From CAYLOC01 sp964385195 (GTDB taxonomy: Bacteria > Actinomycetota > Actinomycetes > Propionibacteriales > Nocardioidaceae): a stretch of DNA of 10,978 bases. How positions within the stretch are numbered: position 1 is the stretch's first letter; every line of letters starts with the position of its first letter. The position numbers and the translations under genes were made by a program. Positions 5,622 to 10,978 of the stretch are shown one piece after another. The notes below the pieces were generated by a model. It saw nothing but the letters and a program-made list of their open reading frames with translations. It did not search any database and was not told the DNA's origin. The DNA is taken from NCBI GenBank assembly GCA_964385195.1, contig CAYLOC010000104.1, positions 1 to 10,978 on the forward strand, given 5' to 3'.

Positions 5622-6770
5622 TCAGGTGCGGAGGCGGCCGAGGGTGAGCGCGATCCGCAGCGTGTAGGCGTCGCGGGCATCCAGCGGGGACAGGCCGGTG
5701 AGGTCGGTCACCCGCCGCAACCGGTACCGCACCGTATTCGGGTGCACGTACAGGTCACGCGCGGTGGCCTCGGTCGACCGCCCCGAGCCGAGGTAGGCGG
5801 TCAACGTCTCCAACAGACCGCGGCCGGCGGCCAGTAGCGGCTGGTAGACATCCTCGACGAGCTGCCGCCGCGCATGGCCGTCGCCGGACAGGGAACGCTC
5901 GGGCAGCAGGTCGTCGCATGAGACCGGTCGGGGCGCCTCCGGCCACGCCGGCGCGGCCCGGAACCCCGCCACGGCGGCCCGTGCGGAGACACCACCTTCC
6001 AACAGGTCCGCCACGACCGGCCCGATGACGATCGGCCCCTCGCCGAACTGCCCGGCGATCCGCCGCGCAGCACGCTCCGGGTTCCGGACACCGCCCAGGA
6101 CGACGACGAGTCGCTCCCCCTGGACCGCCACCAGGACCTCCAGGTCCAGGCCTCCCGCGGAACGGCTGATCGCGTCCGCCGCGGCAGCGGAGTCACCAGC
6201 CGGGGTGTGCCCGATCACCACGCACACGTTGCTGGTCGTCGCCCACCCCAGCGCCGTGGCACGGGACCGGACGGCCTCGTCGGCCTCACCGCGTAGTACC
6301 GAGTCCACGACCAGCGCCTCCAGCCGCGCGTCCCAGGCGCCGCGCTGTTCCGCGGCGCGGGCGTAGATCTCGGCGGCGGCGAAGGCGATCTCGCGGGAGT
6401 ACCGCATGATCGCCTCCCGCACGACCTGGGCGTGGTCGTGGTCGACCAGGGCGTCGATCTGTGACTCGACGACCTCGATCGTGGTGCGCACCAGTTCCAC
6501 GGTCTGTTGCAGGCTGACCGCCCCGGCCAGCTCCTTCGGCGCGGTGTCGAACACGCCCGCGGTGACCGTGCTGAGGCTGGCCGGCCGACGGAACCAGTCG
6601 ACGAAGGAGGAGATGCCTGCGCTGGCGATGGTCCCGATCCAGGACTGTTCCTCCGCGGTGAGTGCCCGGAACCACGGCAGTTCCTTGCCCATTCGCTCGA
6701 CCGCGGCCCGCGTCAACGGGCCCACGGAGCGCTCCAGCTGACGCACCGCCGTACCGTCGTCAGGGGCCAT
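5622..6770 (-). CDS. fasR: PucR-family regulator of fatty-acid synthesis (FasR)
   Basis: This 382-residue regulator resembles the Streptomyces FasR encoded just upstream of fabD, which activates the fab operon. From the chosen start, about residues 27-60 (KELPWFRALTAEEQSWIG, then SSFVDWFRRP) match the conserved FasR N-terminus. The middle holds a sensory region of unknown ligand with LEALVVDSVLRGEADEA and DDLLPERSLSGD. The C-terminus is the PucR-type helix-turn-helix: LYVHPNTVRYRLRRV at 340-354, then DAYTLRIALTLGRL. An upstream in-frame start at 6911 would add 47 low-complexity residues, cross the palindrome at 6791-6811 and overlap the divergent gene, so I prefer ATG 6770. It has no Shine-Dalgarno and a TATCAT box 6 nt away, which suggests a leaderless mRNA. 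The sequence shows no CoA-binding motif I can name. Confidence 0.88.
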   Translation of the reverse strand: MAPDDGTAVRQLERSVGPLTRAAVERMGKELPWFRALTAEEQSWIGTIASAGISSFVDWFRRPASLSTVTAGVFDTAPKELAGAVSLQQTVELVRTTIEVVESQIDALVDHDHAQVVREAIMRYSREIAFAAAEIYARAAEQRGAWDARLEALVVDSVLRGEADEAVRSRATALGWATTSNVCVVIGHTPAGDSAAAADAISRSAGGLDLEVLVAVQGERLVVVLGGVRNPERAARRIAGQFGEGPIVIGPVVADLLEGGVSARAAVAGFRAAPAWPEAPRPVSCDDLLPERSLSGDGHARRQLVEDVYQPLLAAGRGLLETLTAYLGSGRSTEATARDLYVHPNTVRYRLRRVTDLTGLSPLDARDAYTLRIALTLGRLRT

Positions 6771-6776
6771 GCCGCG

Positions 6777-6782
6777 ATGATA
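6777..6782 (-). promoter_or_regulatory. Candidate -10 box of fasR (leaderless)
   Basis: TATCAT on the minus strand lies 6 nt before the ATG at 6770, so a transcript starting 7 nt past the box would begin at the A of the start codon. The absence of a Shine-Dalgarno sequence fits. No good -35 hexamer occurs at 17-18 nt. The palindrome at 6791-6811 covers that position, so activation or repression by a bound regulator is plausible. Confidence 0.4.
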
Positions 6783-6790
6783 GCGACCGT

Positions 6791-6811
6791 CTTTGTGCTG
6801 TCCGTACAAAG
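6791..6811. promoter_or_regulatory. Palindromic operator candidate between fasR and the PHP gene
   Basis: CTTTGT (6791-6796) and ACAAAG (6806-6811) are exact complements separated by 9 nt. TTGT-N9-ACAA is the same layout as in the site upstream of fabD (5408-5424). It lies 20 nt upstream of fasR and 36 nt upstream of the plus-strand PHP gene, so one bound dimer could control both. FasR autoregulation is the simplest reading, and it is inferred. Confidence 0.55.
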
Positions 6812-6847
6812 TCCGTGGCGCTGGTGCGGCAGTGAGAGGATGACCGC

Positions 6848-7939
6848 ATGGCGATGACGCAAGGCCCTCCGCTCGTGGACGTGGTGGCGGTGACCCGGCA
6901 GCTGCCCACACCGGTGGCGGCGCTGTCGGAGGTGGCGTTCTGGATGGAGCGGGCCCGGGAGCAGACGTACCGCGTGGAGGCCTACCGCAACGCGCTGGAG
7001 GCGCTGCGTGACCTCGACGAGGACGCCGTCCGCGAGCGCGCGGCAGCGGGGACGCTCACCGACGTACCCAAGGTGGGCCCGTCCACGGCGAAGGTGGTCC
7101 GGGGAATGGCGCTGGACGGCGCCTCGGAGAAGCTGGACGGGCTCCGCGAGCGGGGCGCGGGTCCGTTGGCCGAGGGCGGTGCGGACCTACGGCGGGCGCT
7201 CCGTGGTGACCTGCACTCCCACTCCCACTGGTCCGACGGTGGGTCGCCGATCGAGGAGATGGTCGCCGCCGCCCGATTCCTGGGCCGGGACTACCTCGCC
7301 CTGACCGACCACTCGCCCCGGCTGCGGGTGGCCAACGGCCTCAGCGTCGAGCGGCTGACGCAGCAGTTGGACGTGGTCGAGGCGATCAACGAGTCGGTAC
7401 GCCGGGACGGCGGGCCACCGTTGCGTCTGCTGCCGGGCATCGAGGTCGACATCTGCGAGGACGGGTCACTGGACCAGACCGAGGAGATGCTGTCGCGGCT
7501 GGACGTGGTCACCGCGAGCATCCACTCCAAGCTGCGCGCGGACTCCGACACCATGACCCATCGCATGGTCGCGGGCATCGCGAACCCGTTCACGAACGTG
7601 TTGGGCCACTGCACCGGGCGGCTCGTGGAGGGATCCCGCGGGGTCCGCCCGGAGTCGACGTTCGACGCCGAGGTGGTCTTCGCCGCGTGCGAACGGTTCG
7701 ACGTGGCGGTGGAGATCAACTCCCGTCCGGAGCGGCGTGACCCGCCGTCGCGACTGATCCGGCTCGCCCTGGAGATGGGCTGCCTGTTCAGCATCGACAC
7801 CGACGCCCATGCCCCGGGCCAGCTGGCGTTCACCGACTACGGCTGCGCCCGGGCCGAGGCGGCCGGCGTACCGGCAGACCGGATCGTGAACACGTGGCCG
7901 CTGGACCGTCTCCTGGAATGGACCCACGCCAAGCGCTGA
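6848..7939 (+). CDS. PHP-domain phosphoesterase, PolX-like, with N-terminal helix-hairpin-helix
   Basis: This 363-residue protein resembles the C-terminal PHP half of bacterial family X DNA polymerases, without a polymerase palm. Residues about 20-90 are helical and carry a DNA-binding helix-hairpin-helix (VPKVGPSTAKVV, 73-84). The PHP metal ligands are all visible: DLHSHSHWSDG with His123 and His125, TDHSP with His155, GIEVDI with Glu199, SIHSK with His226, GHCTGR with His254 and DTDAH with Asp319 and His321. An intact metal centre suggests an active phosphoesterase or 3'-5' exonuclease on DNA ends, but the substrate is unproven. ATG 6848 has GAGAGGA (6834-6840) 7 nt upstream. It is divergent from fasR across 77 nt that hold the shared palindrome. 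A 45-nt repeat follows 7 nt after its TGA. Histidinol-phosphatase-type PHP proteins are a less likely alternative. Confidence 0.85.
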   Translation: MAMTQGPPLVDVVAVTRQLPTPVAALSEVAFWMERAREQTYRVEAYRNALEALRDLDEDAVRERAAAGTLTDVPKVGPSTAKVVRGMALDGASEKLDGLRERGAGPLAEGGADLRRALRGDLHSHSHWSDGGSPIEEMVAAARFLGRDYLALTDHSPRLRVANGLSVERLTQQLDVVEAINESVRRDGGPPLRLLPGIEVDICEDGSLDQTEEMLSRLDVVTASIHSKLRADSDTMTHRMVAGIANPFTNVLGHCTGRLVEGSRGVRPESTFDAEVVFAACERFDVAVEINSRPERRDPPSRLIRLALEMGCLFSIDTDAHAPGQLAFTDYGCARAEAAGVPADRIVNTWPLDRLLEWTHAKR

Positions 7940-7946
7940 TACGAAA

Positions 7947-7991
7947 GATCCGACATCGACGTGGCCGGGACAACGCCAGCGTCGGATCCTT
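7947..7991. repeat. 45-nt direct repeat, copy 1 (hairpin-forming, after the PHP gene)
   Basis: This copy starts 7 nt after the PHP stop codon and matches 9007-9051 at about 34 of 45 positions without gaps, with an identical 18-nt end (CGCCAGCGTCGGATCCTT, 7974-7991). Its ends GATCCGAC (7947-7954) and GTCGGATC (7981-7988) are complementary, so it may act as the PHP gene's terminator. Confidence 0.65.
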
Positions 7992-8080
7992 ACATTTCCA
8001 CATCCCGCTCGACCAGCCCGGCTGTCCACATCCGGTCCGTCATAGCTGGTATGCCACCCCCGAAGCGCTGGGCTGGACCC

Positions 8081-9019
8081 ATGCCGCAACAGGTGATGAT
8101 TGACGCCGCACGGGCTGCGGGGGTTATGAGCTACCGGGAAGCCTCTCGCCAGTACGGCGAGGCGCACCTCCGTGCGCAACTCGTCGCGCGCCGATGGCAA
8201 GCGCCCACGAAGCGCAGCATCGTGCTTCACAACGGGGCGCTGGACGCCGAACAACGGATGTGGGTCTCGCTGCTGACCGCGCCTCCCGGGGCGAGCCTGC
8301 ACGGGTTGTCCGCCGCGGTCCAGGACGGGTTGCGCGGATTCACACCAGACAGGCTGGGTCTGGTGATCCCGGGATCCTCCCGGAACCCGCGTGCCGCTCG
8401 CAGCCTGCTTCCACGGGGCTGGCCCGTGTCCCTGCACTGGTCCACGATGCTCGGCCCCGAGGACGTGAACGATGATGCCATCCCCCCGCGCACGCGCTTA
8501 CCGCGCAGCATCGTCGACGCAGCCAGTGAGCGGGTGCCGGTCCGTCGGTCCCGGGTGCTCGTCCTTGCCGGCGTCCAGCAGCGCCTGGTGCGGCCGCGGG
8601 ACCTACGAGACGCGCTGAGCCGGCGGGGCCGCTGCCGGAACCGCAGAGTGATCACCGAGTCCATCGCAGACGCCGAGGGAGGAATCGCGTCACTCCCGGA
8701 GCAGGAGTTCGACCGGATCAGGGCTTCGCGGGGGCTCCCCGTGCCGCATCGTCAACGGGTCCTGCGCAGGAAGGATGGCCGCTACTACCTGGATAACGAC
8801 TGGCCGGAGTGGGGCATCCGGTGTGAGATACACGGGATACCGCACCTGGCGGTCCGCAACTGGGACGACGACCTGCTCCGGCAGAACGACATCACCATCG
8901 CCGGGGGCGGCCTGCTGGTGTTCTCCTCGTACGCCATTCGGCACGCGGGTACGCGGGTCGGCGACCAGCTGACCCAGCTGTTCCTCGCACGCGGCGCGAC
9001 GCCTTCGATCCGACGGTGA
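8081..9019 (+). CDS. Uncharacterised protein with AbiEi-like N-terminus and DUF559-like C-terminal fold
   Basis: I do not recognise a specific gene. From ATG 8081 the product has 312 residues. Residues 14-80 (GVMSYREASRQYG, then RRWQAP, then GLSAAVQDGL) follow the pattern of winged-helix 'AbiEi-like antitoxin' N-termini common in actinobacteria. Residues 209-300 follow the DUF559/Vsr-like nuclease-fold pattern: Glu209 (LPEQEFDRI), GRYYLDNDWPEWG with Asp238, CEIHGIPH with Glu249 and His255, then DDLLRQNDITIAGGGLLVF. Relatives usually read E-V/I-D-G in that third motif, and here His replaces Asp, so nuclease activity is doubtful. The start is uncertain: ATG 8051, 8081 or 8096, or GTG 7961, and none has a good ribosome site. 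No AbiEii-type toxin partner is present. The gene lies alone between two 45-nt direct repeats, which suggests acquisition as a unit. Confidence 0.7.
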   Translation: MPQQVMIDAARAAGVMSYREASRQYGEAHLRAQLVARRWQAPTKRSIVLHNGALDAEQRMWVSLLTAPPGASLHGLSAAVQDGLRGFTPDRLGLVIPGSSRNPRAARSLLPRGWPVSLHWSTMLGPEDVNDDAIPPRTRLPRSIVDAASERVPVRRSRVLVLAGVQQRLVRPRDLRDALSRRGRCRNRRVITESIADAEGGIASLPEQEFDRIRASRGLPVPHRQRVLRRKDGRYYLDNDWPEWGIRCEIHGIPHLAVRNWDDDLLRQNDITIAGGGLLVFSSYAIRHAGTRVGDQLTQLFLARGATPSIRR

Positions 9020-9051
9020 CGTCGCTACAGCCGCGCCAGCGTCGGATCCTT
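9007..9051. terminator. 45-nt direct repeat, copy 2; likely bidirectional terminator
   Basis: This second repeat copy spans the stop codon of the 8081-9019 gene and ends 10 nt before the aceE stop codon, so it lies between convergent genes. Bases 9007-9021 and 9034-9048 pair at 13 of 15 positions with a 12-nt loop. The first nine pairs (GATCCGACG with CGTCGGATC) are perfect. No clear T-run follows on either strand, so terminator function is inferred from position and stem strength. Confidence 0.55.
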
Positions 9052-9061
9052 CCCGTTGGGG

Positions 9062-10978
9062 TTAGGCGTCCGCGCCCTCCTGCCGCACCCCGGCCACGGC
9101 GGTCGGGTCGTCCACGCGGTACGTCGTGAACGCCTTCGACGCCTCCGACCGGTCCACCTCACCGCGGTTGGCCAGCGCCTCCAGGGCGGCCACCACGATC
9201 GACTCCGCGTCGACGTGGAAGAACCGGCGTGCCGCCGCACGGGTGTCGGCGAACCCGAACCCGTCGGTGCCGAGCGAGTACCACTCGGCCGGCACCCACC
9301 GCGAGATCTGGTCCGGGACACCCCGCATGAAGTCGCTGACCCCGAGCAGCGGGCCCGCGTCGCCCGGCAGCTTCGTCGTGACGTACGGCGTCCGGGGCTC
9401 CTCCTCCGGATGCAGCAGGTTCCACTCCTCGACCGCCAGCGCCTCGCGGTTCAGCTCGTTCCAGGACGTCACCGACCACACGTCGGCCCGTACCCGCCAG
9501 TCGTCGGCGAGGATCTGCTGGGCCCGCAACGCCCACGGCACCCCGACGCCGGAGGCCAGCAGCTGGATCCGCGGCCGGTCGTCGCCGTCGCTGCTCTCCG
9601 CGGGCGACACCAGGTGCACACCGCGGAGGATCCCGTCGACGTCGACCCCTTCCGGCTCCGGGGGCTGCACGATCGGCTCGTTGTAGACCGTGACGTAGTA
9701 GAACACGTCCTCGCCGTCGGGATGCTCCTCGCTGGAGCCGTACATCCGGCGCAGCCCGTCGCGCATGATGTGGGCGATCTCGTAGCCGTACGCCGGGTCG
9801 TAGTGCACGCAGGCCGGGTTGCTCGCCGCGAGCAGTGGCGAGTGCCCGTCGGCGTGCTGCAGTCCCTCGCCGGTCAGCGTCGTACGTCCTGCCGTGGCCC
9901 CGATGAGGAAGCCGCGGCCGAGCTGGTCGGCGAAGGACCAGATCGAGTCGCCGATCCGCTGGAAGCCGAACATCGAGTAGAAGATGAAGAACGGGATCAT
10001 CGGCTCGCCATGGGTGGCGTACGACGTACCGGCCGCGATCGCCGATGCCATGCCGCCGGCCTCGCTGATGCCTTCGTGCAGCATCTGGCCCTGCTCGTGT
10101 TCTTTGTAGGTGAGCAGCATCTTCCGGTCCACGCTGTCGTAGCGCTGCCCGTGGGGGCTGTAGATCCTCGCCGACGGGAACATCGAGTCCATCCCGAACG
10201 TGCGGAACTCGTCGGGGGCGATGGGGACGAACCGGTCGCCGATCCCCGGGTCCTTCATCAGGTCCCGGAGCAGCCGCACGAGCGCCATCGTGGTGGCGAC
10301 CGCCTGGTTGCCCGAGCCTTCCTTCAGGGTCTGGTACGCCGATTCGCCCGGCAACGTCAGGTGCCGCTGCTTGACCCGGCGGCGCGGGATCGGCCCGCCG
10401 AGACTGCGGCGCCGCTCCATCATGTACTGGATCTCGGGGGCATCCATGCCGGGGTGGAAGAACGGCGCGACCTCGGCCTCGTCGATCTGCTGGTTGCTGA
10501 TCGGCAGTTGCAGTCGGTCCCGGAACTTCTTCAGGTCGTCCTTGGTGAGCTTCTTCATCTGGTGGGTGGCGTTCTTGCCCTCCAGGGCGTCGATCGTCCA
10601 CCCCTTGATGGTCTTGGCCAGGATGACGGTGGGCTGTCCGACGTGCTCGGTGGCGGCCTTGAACGCGGCGTACACCTTCCGGTAGTCGTGCCCGCCGCGC
10701 GGCAGCTTGCGCAGCTGGTCGTCGGACAGGTGCTCGACCATCTTCCGCAGCCGCGGGTCGCCGCCGAAGAAGTGCTCGCGGATGTAGGAGCCCTCCTCCA
10801 CCGAGTAGGTCTGGAAGTCGCCGTCGGGGGTGGAGTTCATCCGGTTCACCAGGACCCCGTCGACGTCGCGGGCGAGGAGGTCGTCCCACTCCCGGCCCCA
10901 CACGACCTTGATCACGTTCCAGCCGGCGCCGCGGAAGTAGGACTCCAGCTCCTGGATGATCTTGCCGTTGCCGCGGAC
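9062..10978 (-). CDS. aceE: Pyruvate dehydrogenase E1 component, homodimeric type (5' end missing)
   Basis: The visible 638 codons are the C-terminal two thirds of a roughly 900-residue AceE, which decarboxylates pyruvate with thiamine diphosphate and passes acetyl to the E2 lipoyl domain. The frame is open to the window edge and begins VRGNGKIIQELESYF, so the N-terminal part, including the usual thiamine-diphosphate GDG motif, lies outside. Visible hallmarks are NATHQMKKL, MLHEGISEAGGM (Glu302 of the visible part, matching the cofactor-activating glutamate), FFIFYSMFGFQRIGD, TLTGEGLQHADGHS and LGTDGFGFADTR. It ends in TAA. It converges on the DUF559-like gene across a likely shared terminator. 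It is the source of acetyl-CoA for the neighbouring fatty-acid genes. No frameshift or missing motif is seen in the visible part. Confidence 0.95.
   Translation of the reverse strand, partial: VRGNGKIIQELESYFRGAGWNVIKVVWGREWDDLLARDVDGVLVNRMNSTPDGDFQTYSVEEGSYIREHFFGGDPRLRKMVEHLSDDQLRKLPRGGHDYRKVYAAFKAATEHVGQPTVILAKTIKGWTIDALEGKNATHQMKKLTKDDLKKFRDRLQLPISNQQIDEAEVAPFFHPGMDAPEIQYMMERRRSLGGPIPRRRVKQRHLTLPGESAYQTLKEGSGNQAVATTMALVRLLRDLMKDPGIGDRFVPIAPDEFRTFGMDSMFPSARIYSPHGQRYDSVDRKMLLTYKEHEQGQMLHEGISEAGGMASAIAAGTSYATHGEPMIPFFIFYSMFGFQRIGDSIWSFADQLGRGFLIGATAGRTTLTGEGLQHADGHSPLLAASNPACVHYDPAYGYEIAHIMRDGLRRMYGSSEEHPDGEDVFYYVTVYNEPIVQPPEPEGVDVDGILRGVHLVSPAESSDGDDRPRIQLLASGVGVPWALRAQQILADDWRVRADVWSVTSWNELNREALAVEEWNLLHPEEEPRTPYVTTKLPGDAGPLLGVSDFMRGVPDQISRWVPAEWYSLGTDGFGFADTRAAARRFFHVDAESIVVAALEALANRGEVDRSEASKAFTTYRVDDPTAVAGVRQEGADA

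Noticed and set aside
5305..5837. Several overlapping small reading frames in the fasR-fabD gap, two of them starting MGTSSRS on opposite strands
   Set aside because: They are mirror images produced by the inverted repeat, with no ribosome sites or domain pattern.
6771..6911. A 47-residue N-terminal extension of FasR
   Set aside because: It would cross the palindrome and overlap the divergent PHP gene, and it is low-complexity. Family similarity begins after Met at 6770.
7961..8080. GTG start at 7961 for the DUF559-like gene
   Set aside because: It would place the start inside the 45-nt repeat, and the added 40 residues show no family pattern. It cannot be fully excluded.
7918..8085. Shared words (AAGCGCTG and TGGACCCAYGCC) between the PHP gene end and the start of the next gene
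   Set aside because: The words occur in swapped order and are short, so a duplication of the PHP gene end is not supported.
10913..10915. GTG at 10915 as the real start of aceE
   Set aside because: The same frame continues upstream to the window edge with conserved AceE sequence (RGNGKIIQELESYFRGAGW), so the gene is cut by the window.

Overview
The window is GC-rich (strong G/C bias at third codon positions) and reads as an actinobacterial chromosome. The marker is a type II fatty-acid-synthesis operon, fasR > fabD-fabH-acpP-fabF-accD, all on the minus strand, next to the gene for homodimeric pyruvate dehydrogenase E1 (aceE). The order fabD-fabH-acpP-fabF with a PucR-type FasR in front is the Streptomyces-like arrangement. 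An acyl-CoA carboxylase beta subunit closing the operon recalls accD6 of mycobacteria. A propionibacterial/nocardioidal relative is plausible, but the sequence alone does not fix the genus.

Layout. Positions 13-5350 (minus) hold accD, fabF, acpP, fabH and fabD; they are transcribed from fabD towards accD. Strong stem-loops flank acpP on both sides. Positions 5351-5621 are a 271-nt non-coding region. It carries a palindromic operator candidate, a very long hairpin-forming inverted repeat and a G-run tract. FasR (5622-6770, minus) and a PHP/PolX-type phosphoesterase (6848-7939, plus) are divergent, and a second copy of the same operator half-site pattern (TTGT-N9-ACAA) lies between them. A DUF559/AbiEi-like gene of unknown function (about 8081-9019, plus) sits between two 45-nt direct repeats spaced exactly 1,060 nt apart. 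The 3' two thirds of aceE (9062 to the window edge, minus) complete the window.

How the genes work together. AceE makes acetyl-CoA. AccD, with a biotinylated alpha subunit encoded elsewhere, carboxylates it to malonyl-CoA. FabD moves malonyl to AcpP, FabH starts the chain and FabF elongates it. FasR probably sets transcription of the operon, and both its own upstream region and that of fabD carry the shared palindrome.

Most unusual observation: FabD has an extra C-terminal domain of about 75 residues. It lines up almost without gaps with the biotinyl domain of acetyl-CoA carboxylase (BCCP), but Arg360 stands where the biotinylated lysine should be. A biotin-free BCCP mimic fused to the enzyme that consumes malonyl-CoA, encoded with the carboxyltransferase that makes it, suggests a physical link between the two steps. 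This is an inference. Other points are the long inverted repeat between fasR and fabD, the paired operators, and the repeat-bracketed accessory gene.
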